This document shows positions 7,346 to 15,211 of a stretch of DNA of 64,000 bases, piece after piece. Where the stretch lies: assembly GCF_019396385.1 (NCBI RefSeq), contig NZ_JAHKRN010000016.1:1-64000 (forward strand), given 5' to 3'. The stretch's first letter is position 1; each line of letters opens with the position of its first letter. The position numbers and the translations under genes are program-made. The DNA comes from Nonomuraea harbinensis (lineage in GTDB: Bacteria; Actinomycetota; Actinomycetes; Streptosporangiales; Streptosporangiaceae). The notes below the pieces were generated by a model that saw only the letters and a list, made by a program, of their open reading frames with translations, ran no database searches and was not told the origin of the DNA.

Positions 7346-9478
7346 ATGGAACCACCCTCTGCCGGGGATGTTCGAGACCTGTTACGGCGCGCGCGGCGAC
7401 TGCTGGGCGACGCGCGAGACCTGGTGGTCGAGCACGAACGAGCGGTCGCCGAGGTCCGCGATGCTCTCGGACCGCTCCGCGACCGGCAGGCCGAGGCGGA
7501 ACTCGACGCCATGCCGGTGTCCCGGCTGAAGGACGTCACCAGCGGCCGGCTGCGGATCGGGGCGCTGGAGGAAGCCGGCTACACCACCGTACGGAGCGTT
7601 CTGCGAGCGATGCCGTACGAGCTGCAGAAGCTGCCGGGAGTCGGGCCGCAGACCCGCAAGCAGGCGCAGAAGGCGGCCGAGGGCATCGCGCTCGCCACGA
7701 GGCGGTCCCGCACCGTCCACATCGACGTCGACGACCGGGACGCCGAGACCACCCGGCTGCTCCTGGCGCTGCACCGGCTGGTCGCCGTCGGTCCCGAGCT
7801 GCCCCGAGCCCGTCGTACGGCCGAGGCGGTCGGGGGAAGGCTGAGAGAGCTGATTCCCCAGGCTCGCCCCATCGGCAACTGGCTGCGCAGGCTGCTGTCG
7901 GGAAGCCGCCGCCGCGCCCGCGCCGAGCGGGCCGTGGAGCGGATCGCCGCGCTGCTGGCCGACGAGACCGAGACCAGGCTGCTCATCGCCCAGGCGACCA
8001 CGGACCTGCTGCGCCCGCCGCCGGACGGGGCCCTGGCGTGGATCGACTTCGAGATCCACGCGGCCGACTACTACAACCTGCTGGCGGAGCTCTCCGCCCT
8101 GGCGCCGTCGGACCGGGCCGCCGCCGAGGGCTTCCTGCCCGGCGATCTGGCCGAGCGGGTCAGGGAGCAGGAGCTCGACGACACCCTGCGGCGGGTCTCG
8201 CTCCGCGGCTATCAGGCGTTCGGCGCCCGGTTCGCGCTCGCCCAGCGCCGGGTGATCCTCGGTGACGACATGGGGCTGGGCAAGACGATCCAGGCGATCG
8301 CCGTCATGGCGCACCTGCACGCGCGGGGCACGACGCATTCCCTGGTGGTCTGCCCGGCGAGCGTGCTGGTCAACTGGCTGCGCGAGATCGAGACCCGCAG
8401 TTCGCTCAAGGCCTATCGGCTCCATGGCGACGATCGCCGCCTGGCTCACGCCGCGTGGCTCGAACGCGGCGGGGTCGCGGTCACGACGTACGCCGGGCTG
8501 CACACCTTGGAGATCGAGCCGCGGGTGGGGGTGCTCGTCGTCGACGAGGCGCACTACGTGAAGAATCGGCAGGCCCGCCGTTCCAAGGCCGTGGCCGGGT
8601 GGTGCGACCGGGTGGGCAGGGTCCTGTTCATGACCGGCACGCCGATGGAGAACCGGATCGAGGAGTTCCGCTCCCTCGTGGACTACCTCCAGCCGGGGTT
8701 GTTCGGCACGGTCGAGGCGAATGACAGCGCGCAGGCGTTCCGCCGCGCCGTCGCGCCCGTCTACCTGCGCCGCAACCAGCAGGACGTGGTCACGGAGCTG
8801 CCCGATCTGGTGCACATGGACGAGTGGGAGGAGTTCAGCGCGGCCGACGCCGAGGCTTACCGGGACGCGGTGGCGTCGGGCAGGTTCATGACGATGCGCC
8901 GCGCGGCCTACGCGGTGCCGGAGAAGTCCGCCAAGCTGGAACGGCTGCGCGAACTGGTCGACGAGGCGGCCGAGGCGGAGCTCAAGGTCGTGGTGTTCTC
9001 CTACTTCCGCGACGTGCTCGCCGCCGTCGGCCAGGCCCTCGGCTCCCCGGTCCACGGGCCGCTCAGCGGCGAGCTGGCGCCGGAACGCCGTCAGGGGGTG
9101 ATCGACGCCTTCACCGCGGCCCGGGGCCACGCGGTGCTGCTCGCGCAGATCCAGACGGGCGGGGTGGGGCTCAACCTCCAGGCGGCATCCGTCGTGATCA
9201 TTTGCGAGCCCCAGGTCAAACCGACCATGGAGAGCCAGGCCGTGGCCCGCGCGTACCGCATGGGCCAGGTGCGGCGCGTGCAGGTGCACCGCCTTCTCAC
9301 GCCCGACAGCATGGACGAGCGGCTGCTGGAGATCATGAACGCCAAGGCCACGCTGTTCGACGCCTACGCCAGGCGCAGCCATCTCGCCGAGTCGACGCCG
9401 GACGCCATCGACATCTCGGAGGAGACGCTGGCCGAGCAGATCGTCAGGGAGGAACGGCGACGCCTGGCCGCAGGGTGA
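7346..9478 (+). CDS. SNF2-family DEAH helicase/translocase with helix-hairpin-helix
   Basis: A 710-residue cytosolic ATPase. The N-terminal third carries a helix-hairpin-helix (LPGVGPQTRKQAQKAAEG, about 95-112), a non-specific DNA-binding module. The SNF2 core follows: Walker A GDDMGLGKT (306-314), VVDEAH (400-403), a motif III-like MTGTPMENR, and in the second RecA lobe QTGGVGLNLQAA and QAVARAYRMGQ (motif VI arginines). SNF2 enzymes move along duplex DNA and remodel bound proteins. No nuclease domain is visible. The gene stands alone, divergent from the Cys/His-rich gene; a repair or chromosome-remodelling role is inferred. Confidence 0.9.
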   Translation: MEPPSAGDVRDLLRRARRLLGDARDLVVEHERAVAEVRDALGPLRDRQAEAELDAMPVSRLKDVTSGRLRIGALEEAGYTTVRSVLRAMPYELQKLPGVGPQTRKQAQKAAEGIALATRRSRTVHIDVDDRDAETTRLLLALHRLVAVGPELPRARRTAEAVGGRLRELIPQARPIGNWLRRLLSGSRRRARAERAVERIAALLADETETRLLIAQATTDLLRPPPDGALAWIDFEIHAADYYNLLAELSALAPSDRAAAEGFLPGDLAERVREQELDDTLRRVSLRGYQAFGARFALAQRRVILGDDMGLGKTIQAIAVMAHLHARGTTHSLVVCPASVLVNWLREIETRSSLKAYRLHGDDRRLAHAAWLERGGVAVTTYAGLHTLEIEPRVGVLVVDEAHYVKNRQARRSKAVAGWCDRVGRVLFMTGTPMENRIEEFRSLVDYLQPGLFGTVEANDSAQAFRRAVAPVYLRRNQQDVVTELPDLVHMDEWEEFSAADAEAYRDAVASGRFMTMRRAAYAVPEKSAKLERLRELVDEAAEAELKVVVFSYFRDVLAAVGQALGSPVHGPLSGELAPERRQGVIDAFTAARGHAVLLAQIQTGGVGLNLQAASVVIICEPQVKPTMESQAVARAYRMGQVRRVQVHRLLTPDSMDERLLEIMNAKATLFDAYARRSHLAESTPDAIDISEETLAEQIVREERRRLAAG

Positions 9479-9486
9479 CACCGGTC

Positions 9487-10083
9487 CTATTCGGCGGTCT
9501 TCTTCTTGGCGTAGTGGCGCGCGGCTCGGGCCCGGTTGCCGCAGCCGGCCGAGCACCATTCGCGCCGGGGGGTGTCGCGGAGGAAGTAGAGCACGCAGCC
9601 GGGGCCGTGGCAGGCGTGCACCTCGTGGCGGGCCGGCCCGGCGAAGAGGACGACGGCCTCCTCGGCCAGGGCGGCGAGAGCCGCCGTGACCGGGCGGCCG
9701 GTGCTGCGGACCGTCGTGTGCGGCTCGGGGGCGGTGCGCAGCTCCCGCCATCGCGGGGCCAGGCCGGCATGACGGTTGAGGGTCGTGACGGTGTCCGGAT
9801 CGGGGTCGTGGTCCGCCACGGCGGCGGCCGCCAGGGCCCGGATGACGTCCCGGAGCTCCCTGGCGAGGTGGAGGTCGCCTTCGCCCACGTCCTGGAGGTC
9901 GGCGTCCGTGACGGGGACGGTGAGGCGCGGGCGCAGGTCGCGCAGCCACGCGGTCAGGTGCTCGACGGTCAGCAGGCCGTCCTGGAGGCGGCCGCGGACC
10001 GCGTAGGCGGTGTTGGCGAGTTCGAGCGGAGGTGGCTCGCCGAGAAGGGGAGCACCGCCGCCGGGGAGCTGTGCCACGTCCAC
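9487..10083 (-). CDS. CGNR zinc-finger transcriptional regulator (ABATE-like)
   Basis: A 198-residue protein with the architecture of stress-linked actinobacterial regulators: an N-terminal ABATE-like ligand domain (LELANTAYAVRGR) and a C-terminal zinc finger with Cys158, Cys163, Cys177 and Cys181, ending in the name-giving CGNR (181-184) and a basic DNA-reading helix (RARAARHYAKKK). Start is GTG 10083 with GGAAGGAAG nine bases upstream. It is divergent from the VOC/PNPOx/DUF1348 operon and probably controls it; operator candidates lie in the 107-base gap. Confidence 0.88.
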   Translation of the reverse strand: MDVAQLPGGGAPLLGEPPPLELANTAYAVRGRLQDGLLTVEHLTAWLRDLRPRLTVPVTDADLQDVGEGDLHLARELRDVIRALAAAAVADHDPDPDTVTTLNRHAGLAPRWRELRTAPEPHTTVRSTGRPVTAALAALAEEAVVLFAGPARHEVHACHGPGCVLYFLRDTPRREWCSAGCGNRARAARHYAKKKTAE

Positions 10084-10128
10084 TTTCTAATGCTTCCTTC
10101 CGCTTGACACCGTAAGAAACCTCCGCAA

Positions 10129-10140
10129 CCATTCTAATGG
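10129..10140. promoter_or_regulatory. Candidate operator for the CGNR/VOC divergent promoter
   Basis: Small palindrome CCATT-CT-AATGG. Its core TTCTAATG recurs at 10085-10092, right before the CGNR gene start. A TTGACA element sits at 10104-10109. The sites flank the shared regulatory region as expected for an autoregulator, but they are short and could be chance. Confidence 0.3.
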
Positions 10141-10190
10141 ATGATGATTGATACGGCCGTTAGATCGGTCGCCTGCAAGGGAGGTCCAGC

Positions 10191-10643
10191 ATGAACGCTC
10201 CGGTCCTGAAGACCGGGCACGTCGGCCTGAACGTGACTGATCTCACCCGTTCCATCGCCTTCTACCGCCAGGTCTTCGGCTTCGACGTCCTCGGCGAGCA
10301 GGCCGAGGGGGATCGCAGGTTCGCGTTCCTCGGCCGGGACGGCGGGCTGATGGTGACGCTGTGGCAGCAGAGCGACGGCGGCTTCGCCGCCGACCGGCCC
10401 GGGCTGCACCATCTGGCGTTCCAGGTGCCCGACATCGAGGCGGTGCGCCGTGCCGAGGCCACTTTGCGCGACCTCGGCGTGCCGCTCGTGTACGACGGCG
10501 TGGTGCCGCACGGGGAGGGCGCCTCCTCTGGCGGCGTGTTCTTCACCGACCCGGACGGCATCCGCCTGGAGATCTACGCGCCGACCGGCGCCGACACCGC
10601 GCCCGCGCCGACGCAGGGCGCGCCGACCTGCGGTTTCTTCTGA
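10191..10643 (+). CDS. VOC family (glyoxalase-like) protein
   Basis: A 150-residue vicinal-oxygen-chelate protein. It has the paired beta-alpha-beta modules: HVGLNVTDLTRSIAFYRQV at the start, GLHHLAFQVPDIEAV in the middle, and FFTDPDGIRLEIYAP near the end. The metal-ligand pattern His...His...Glu is complete. Such proteins include glyoxalases, extradiol dioxygenases and drug-binding resistance proteins; the sequence alone does not separate these. GGGAGG precedes ATG 10191. It is first in a three-gene operon with a flavin-binding protein and a SnoaL-like protein. Confidence 0.85.
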   Translation: MNAPVLKTGHVGLNVTDLTRSIAFYRQVFGFDVLGEQAEGDRRFAFLGRDGGLMVTLWQQSDGGFAADRPGLHHLAFQVPDIEAVRRAEATLRDLGVPLVYDGVVPHGEGASSGGVFFTDPDGIRLEIYAPTGADTAPAPTQGAPTCGFF

Positions 10644-10665
10644 TACCGCGCGGAAGGAACTGACC

Positions 10666-11577
10666 ATGCTCCACCAAGGCGAACACACGGTGCAGCGCCG
10701 CGCCGGTCTGACCCGCGACAGATGGGGGTCGGCCCGCGTCGGCGCGACCGTCCCGCCGGTGGCCGCGGACTTCGCCGGCCGGCAGCGGCTGGTGGTGATC
10801 GCGGCCGCCGACGACGCCGGCGCGGCCTGGACCGGCGTGATCACCGGTCCGCCCGGGTTCATCGCCGCGCCCGACGACCGCACGCTCGTCGTCGGGCGGC
10901 TCCCCGCTGCCGGGGATCCGCTCGCGGGCCTGTTCGACGCCGAGCGGGACATCGGCATGCTCATGATCGAGCCCGGCAGCCGCAAACGGATGCGCGTCAA
11001 CGGGCGAGCCGGCAGAGATGGCGACCGGCTGCTGGTGCGTACAGCACAGGTGTATTCCAACTGCCCCAAATACATCCAGACTCGTACGTACGCCAACGAG
11101 ACGGTACGGGGGGACGCGGTCGCCGGTGGCGAGCTGACCGCCGGGCAGCAGCGGTGGATCGCCACAGCCGACACGTTCTTCGTCGGCACCTACGCGCCCG
11201 GTCAGGGCGCGGACGCGTCGCATCGGGGCGGCAACCCCGGCTTCGTCACCGTGACCGGAGACCGGCGGCTGACCTGGCCCGACTACACGGGCAACGCCAT
11301 GTACATGACGTTGGGCAACCTCGAACTCGAACCCCGCTGCGGGCTCCTGTTCCTCGACTGGGAGAACGGGGCCACGCTGCACCTGACCGGCCGCGCCCGC
11401 GTCGACTGGGACCCTGACAGGGCCGCGACGGTCCCCGGCGCCAAGCGGCTCGTCGACTTCTCCGTCGAGCGGGTGGTCCAGATTTCCGGCGGTATGGGGC
11501 AGCGCTGGGCTTTCGGCGAATACTCCCGCTTCAACCCGGAAGGAATGGAAGAGGCGTCGTCCGCCACCGCACATTGA
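10666..11577 (+). CDS. Pyridoxamine 5'-phosphate oxidase-like FMN-binding protein
   Basis: A 303-residue member of the split-barrel PNPOx-like group. Visible pieces are an N-terminal barrel strand (AWTGVITGPPGFI), the Cys-containing YSNCPKYIQTR, and a second barrel half with FVTVTGDRRLTWPDYTGN and NAMYMTLGNLELEPRCGLLF, which in relatives contacts FMN. This long form is typical of flavin-dependent oxidoreductases of unknown substrate rather than vitamin B6 synthesis. GAAGGA precedes ATG 10666, 22 bases after the VOC stop. The operon suggests joint conversion or detoxification of an electrophile. Confidence 0.8.
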   Translation: MLHQGEHTVQRRAGLTRDRWGSARVGATVPPVAADFAGRQRLVVIAAADDAGAAWTGVITGPPGFIAAPDDRTLVVGRLPAAGDPLAGLFDAERDIGMLMIEPGSRKRMRVNGRAGRDGDRLLVRTAQVYSNCPKYIQTRTYANETVRGDAVAGGELTAGQQRWIATADTFFVGTYAPGQGADASHRGGNPGFVTVTGDRRLTWPDYTGNAMYMTLGNLELEPRCGLLFLDWENGATLHLTGRARVDWDPDRAATVPGAKRLVDFSVERVVQISGGMGQRWAFGEYSRFNPEGMEEASSATAH

Positions 11578-11593
11578 TCACCAAGGAGTACGC

Positions 11594-12049
11594 ATGACCC
11601 CGCCACCCGTCCCGCCTTTCACGGCCGAGACCGCCCGGGCCAAGGTCCAGGCGGCCGAGAACGCCTGGAACACCCGCGACCCGCGCCGCGTGGCCCTCGC
11701 CTACACTCCCGACTCGGTCTGGCGCAACCGAGACGAGTTCATCACCGGCCGGGACGAGATCATCGCCTTCCTGACCCGTAAGTGGGAGAAGGAGCTCGAC
11801 TACGTGCTCCGCAAGGAGCTCTGGGCCTTCACCGACGATCGGATCGCTGTCCGGTTCCAGTACGAATGGCATGACGCCGACGGACAGTGGTGGCGCAGCT
11901 ACGGCAACGAGCTCTGGGAGTTCGACGCGGAAGGGCTGATGCGGCGGCGGGAGGCCAGCATCAACGACGTGGCCATCACCGAGGAGCAACGGCGCATCTC
12001 CGGCTCGCGCCCGGCCGACGAGCTGGGCCGGTCCATCCCGCTCAGGTGA
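11594..12049 (+). CDS. DUF1348/SnoaL-like (NTF2-fold) protein
   Basis: A 151-residue NTF2-like cone protein. The motifs NAWNTRDPRRVALAYTPDSV, WRNRDEFITGRDEIIAFL, KRELWAF-type helix-strand and YEWHDADGQWWRSYGNELWE match the DUF1348 branch closely. Members are small cytosolic proteins of unproven activity found near redox enzymes. AAGGAG sits before ATG 11594, 16 bases after the flavoprotein stop, so it is the last gene of the operon under the divergent CGNR regulator. Confidence 0.88.
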   Translation: MTPPPVPPFTAETARAKVQAAENAWNTRDPRRVALAYTPDSVWRNRDEFITGRDEIIAFLTRKWEKELDYVLRKELWAFTDDRIAVRFQYEWHDADGQWWRSYGNELWEFDAEGLMRRREASINDVAITEEQRRISGSRPADELGRSIPLR

Positions 12050-12059
12050 CACGCCCGCT

Positions 12060-12935
12060 TCAGGAGTTCTTGTCGTCCTCGGGGATGTGCGCGTTCTGCT
12101 CGCGGACGTACTCCAGCAGGTCACGCTCGTCGATGACCTCATCGGCGGGCGGGGCGGTGACCACGACGCGGGACCCCCAGCCGGTGTAGCGCGTGTCGGT
12201 CCGCTTGACCGGCGGCTTCTTCCCCGCTCCTGCGGTGTCGGTGGTGGTCAGGCGCTTGAGGAGGCCGTCACGGCCGGTCCAGAGGCGCCAGGCGATCTTC
12301 CCCTTGTTCGTCCCGCTGATCGGCCGCCCGGAGGTCCAGCTGATGGCGGCGCCCTTGGAGACCTTGCGCAGGTCCTTGTAGCTCATGGCGCCCCAGTACA
12401 GGAATCCGCCGGAGACGGGCTTGCACGCCGAGCGCTTCAGCACGGCCTTCAGCGTGGACGGGTCGTACACGCTGATCGGCTGTAGGCTCACGTCCCGATC
12501 CATGTCCCGGCCCATGCTCCCCCGGTGCTTCGCGGGATACCGGATCCACTCCTTGCCCTCCGGGGTCGGCCCGGGATACTGGCCGGCGTCGACGTACACG
12601 TCCGCACCGACGCGGATCACGCGGTGGAGCTCCGGCTTCTTCTTCGTCTTCGCCGAGGGCAGGTCCCACCAGGTGTAGTCCGCGGCCGCCGGGCCCGACG
12701 GGGCGAGCCGGAGGCGGCCCTTGATCCGGGTCCCGTTCCCGGAGACCGTCGACTTCCCGCCGTAGAAGTAGCGGCTGGTCTCGGAGATCCGGACGCCCTG
12801 CTTGTTCACGAGCTGCCGCTTGAGAGCGCGCGCCGGATCCGGCGCGCCTGTCCGGGCGGCGGCGGGACTTGTGGCGAACGGTGCCGACGCGATCAGTACG
12901 GCGGTCGCCAAGGCGGTCCATCGTCTCACCGGCAT
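12060..12935 (-). CDS. Secreted protein of unknown function
   Basis: A 291-residue protein with a clear Sec signal peptide (MPVRRWTALATAVLIASAPF, cleavage near SPAAA-RTG). The mature part is rich in beta-strand and basic residues (YFYGGKSTVSGNGTRIKG; VIRVGADVYVDAGQYPG; ISWTSGRPISG) and ends in an acidic tail (REQNAHIPEDDKN). There is no lipobox or membrane helix. The strand pattern is reminiscent of LprG/LppX-like lipid carriers, but this is a guess. GAGG lies before ATG 12935. It converges on the DUF1348 gene. Confidence 0.65.
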   Translation of the reverse strand: MPVRRWTALATAVLIASAPFATSPAAARTGAPDPARALKRQLVNKQGVRISETSRYFYGGKSTVSGNGTRIKGRLRLAPSGPAAADYTWWDLPSAKTKKKPELHRVIRVGADVYVDAGQYPGPTPEGKEWIRYPAKHRGSMGRDMDRDVSLQPISVYDPSTLKAVLKRSACKPVSGGFLYWGAMSYKDLRKVSKGAAISWTSGRPISGTNKGKIAWRLWTGRDGLLKRLTTTDTAGAGKKPPVKRTDTRYTGWGSRVVVTAPPADEVIDERDLLEYVREQNAHIPEDDKNS

Positions 12936-13068
12936 ATGTCCTCGCTACGGCAATGCTTCCAAGGCGATCGTAACGGGGCCGTCATCGTCACGGCAGTGCC
13001 TGCTACTCAGGGCGGATTGGGTACGCGTACTCAGGCGGGCGGCCGGTCCGTGCCGGACGCTTGGTGGC

Positions 13069-13359
13069 ATGAGCAAACCAGTCCAGCCCACCATGACCGC
13101 CGCTTACTACGCGCAATGTGTCATCTCCTTCGCGGTCGCACTCGGCAGCGTGGGGATCGGCATCGTCTTCCTGCCGGTCAACCCCTGGGTCCGCGCGTTC
13201 CTCGCGGTCGCCGTGCTCTACACGGTGACGTCGGCGTTCGGCCTGGCCAAGTGCGTGCGCGATCGGCAGGAGGCGGCGAACACGGCCAGCCGGGTCGACC
13301 AGGCGCGCCTGGACAAGCTGCTCTCCGAGCACGACCCGTTCAAGGTCGACAATCTCTGA
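13069..13359 (+). CDS. YiaA/YiaB-type two-helix membrane protein
   Basis: A 96-residue protein with two membrane helices (ISFAVALGSVGIGIVFLPV and FLAVAVLYTVTSAFGLAKCV) and the C-terminal signature RVDQARLDKLLSEHDPFKV, typical of the actinobacterial YiaAB family. Function is unknown; homologues in other bacteria are linked loosely to stress. Start ATG 13069 follows GGTGG. It ends six bases before the convergent response-regulator stop. Confidence 0.85.
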   Translation: MSKPVQPTMTAAYYAQCVISFAVALGSVGIGIVFLPVNPWVRAFLAVAVLYTVTSAFGLAKCVRDRQEAANTASRVDQARLDKLLSEHDPFKVDNL

Positions 13360-13365
13360 GCCGGT

Positions 13366-14016
13366 CTACGCCCCGTCGAGTCCGCGTTCGATCGCGTATC
13401 GGACGAGTTCGACGCGGTTGTGGAGCTGGAGCTTGTTCAAGGTGTTCTGCACGTGGTTCTGCACGGTCCGGTGGCTGAGGACGAGCCGTTCGGCTATCTG
13501 CCTGTACGACAGGCCCTTGGCGACCAGGCGGAGCACCTCCGTCTCGCGGTCGGTGAGGCGGGGGCCGTCGTCGGAAGGTAGCTGGGTGGCGAGGCGGCGA
13601 TACTCGCCGAGCACCAGGCCGGCCAGGCCCGGGGTGAAGACCGGCTCCCCTTCGGCCGTGCGCTTGACGGCGTCGAGGAACTCCTCCCGGCTCGCCGACT
13701 TGACCAGGTAGCCGGAGGCGCCGGCCTTGACGGCTTCGAGCACGTCCTCGTGCTCGCCGCTCGCCGACAGCATCAGGACGCGGGGCGGATGCTCGGACGC
13801 CGCCAGCCCTCTGGCCACCTCCGCGCCGGGCAGGTCGGGCAGCCTCAGGTCGAGGACGACCACCTCGGGGCGTACGGCGCCGGCGACGCGGAGCGCCTGG
13901 CGGCCCTCGCCCGTGGTCGCCACCACCTGATATCCGGCGTGCTCCAGGTCGCGGGCGACCGCGTCCCGCCACATCGGATGGTCGTCCACCACCATCACCC
14001 GCAGTGCGCTGGTCAT
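13366..14016 (-). CDS. NarL/LuxR-family response regulator
   Basis: A 216-residue regulator. The receiver domain has the acidic pair DD (11-12), phospho-acceptor Asp56 (VVVLDLRLPD), the switch Ser in MLSASG and the conserved Lys in GYLVKSAS. The C-terminal LuxR-type HTH (about 150-210) has LTDRETEVLRLVAKGLSYRQ and VQNHVQNTLNKL. It follows the MacS kinase gene with a 21-base gap, so the two form a two-component system. The target is not evident; there is no transporter gene directly attached. Confidence 0.92.
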   Translation of the reverse strand: MTSALRVMVVDDHPMWRDAVARDLEHAGYQVVATTGEGRQALRVAGAVRPEVVVLDLRLPDLPGAEVARGLAASEHPPRVLMLSASGEHEDVLEAVKAGASGYLVKSASREEFLDAVKRTAEGEPVFTPGLAGLVLGEYRRLATQLPSDDGPRLTDRETEVLRLVAKGLSYRQIAERLVLSHRTVQNHVQNTLNKLQLHNRVELVRYAIERGLDGA

Positions 14017-14037
14017 GCCGTAACTGTAGACCCGGGT

Positions 14038-15153
14038 TCACGTGCGGACGGGGATGACGAATTCGACCTCGGTCCCCTGGCCGGGCACGGACGTGAAGCC
14101 GACGGTGCCGCCGACGCCGGCGATCCGGCCCTTGATGGACTGCGCGATGCCGAGCCTGCCCTCCGTCTCGGCCTCCTCCAGCCGTCCGGCGGGGATGCCG
14201 GGGCCCTCGTCGCGCACGGTGATGGTCACCGTGTCGCCGTCGTGCTCGGCGAAGACCCAGGCCCTGGCGTCCTCGCCGCAGTGCCGCCTGACGTTGTCGA
14301 GCGCCGCGCCGACGGCGGCGACCACCTCGTCGGCCTGACGGGCGGGGAGCGGCACGGGGGTGGCCGGCGCCGAGACGGTGACCGCCGGTGTGGTGAGCCG
14401 GCGTAAGCGGGCGCCCACGTCGATCAGGCCCGCGCTGTCCTGTGCCGCCGGGGCCGGGCCGCTGCGGATCAGCTCCCGTACCGCCGCTTCCTGCTCTCCG
14501 GCGAGCCGTCCCAGTTCGGCGGCCTCCCCGCCGATCTCCTGTCCACGGCGCTGCATCAGCGCCAGGACCTGAAGGACCGAGTCGTGGATCCCGCGGGCCA
14601 GCCGCTCGCGTTCCCGGTTGGCCGCCTCCAGCTCGGCGGCCCGCTGAAGACGCTCTTCCGCCTGCTTGGTCAGCCGCGCCACGTGCCCGACGACGGCCCC
14701 GGCGAGGATGAGCAGGACGGCTCCGTTGACCGGGACGGAGAGGTTGAACTCGTGCAGCCCGCGCAGCCACAGGTCGGCGAGCGACAGGACGACGGCCGCG
14801 ACCGCGCCCGCCCGCCGCCCGCCGTAGACGGCCCAGGCGAGCACGGGCGCGCCGACCCAGGTCGCCGTGACCGGCATCAGACCCGCCTGCCCGGCCTGGG
14901 ATCCCTGGACGTAGGGCGAGGCCAGCAGACAGCCGAGGGTGACGAGGACGTCCACCGTGAGGAGCCTGCGGCTTCTCACGGTCGAGTACGCGACGGTGGT
15001 GACCACCGTCCAGACCGCCATCACACCGAGGACGAGCCAGCCCGCGAGCGGACGCTGGTAGCCGCCGGCGGTAGCCAGCAGCAGCGCGGCGTAGACCAGG
15101 GAGGCGACGCGGTAGACCGCGATCGCCCGCCAGAACGACCCCTCGATCTCCAT
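14038..15153 (-). CDS. MacS-family sensor histidine kinase
   Basis: A 371-residue membrane kinase. The N-terminal ~155 residues form about five membrane helices of the DUF5931/MacS sensor type with hardly any extracellular loop, so it probably senses the membrane itself. A coiled linker (EERLQRAAELEAANRERERL) leads to the HisKA_3-type phospho-acceptor (LARGIHDSVLQVL, His190) and an HATPase with DNVRRHC, VRDEGPGIP and GRLGIAQSI. HisKA_3 kinases pair with NarL-type regulators, here the downstream gene. A TATAGT box lies 30 bases upstream. Confidence 0.9.
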   Translation of the reverse strand: MEIEGSFWRAIAVYRVASLVYAALLLATAGGYQRPLAGWLVLGVMAVWTVVTTVAYSTVRSRRLLTVDVLVTLGCLLASPYVQGSQAGQAGLMPVTATWVGAPVLAWAVYGGRRAGAVAAVVLSLADLWLRGLHEFNLSVPVNGAVLLILAGAVVGHVARLTKQAEERLQRAAELEAANRERERLARGIHDSVLQVLALMQRRGQEIGGEAAELGRLAGEQEAAVRELIRSGPAPAAQDSAGLIDVGARLRRLTTPAVTVSAPATPVPLPARQADEVVAAVGAALDNVRRHCGEDARAWVFAEHDGDTVTITVRDEGPGIPAGRLEEAETEGRLGIAQSIKGRIAGVGGTVGFTSVPGQGTEVEFVIPVRT

Positions 15154-15182
15154 ACGACCCCATCACGCTCGATCGGCGTCCG

Positions 15183-15188
15183 ACTATA
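15183..15188 (-). promoter_or_regulatory. Candidate -10 box for the MacS kinase/regulator operon
   Basis: TATAGT on the minus strand, about 30 bases upstream of ATG 15153, in an otherwise GC-rich gap. The -35 region is not clear. Confidence 0.4.
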
Positions 15189-15211
15189 TGGTGACTCGCC
15201 CCGGGTGCCGC

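Noticed and set aside
7346..9478. Defence island (DISARM/Druantia-like) around the SNF2 gene
   Set aside because: No methylase, nuclease, PLD or DUF1998 partner is present on either side.
7382..10132. A 916-codon open frame on the minus strand
   Set aside because: It runs antisense through the SNF2 gene and the CGNR gene, has Arg/Pro/Gly-rich low-complexity translation and no motif. It is a by-product of high GC.
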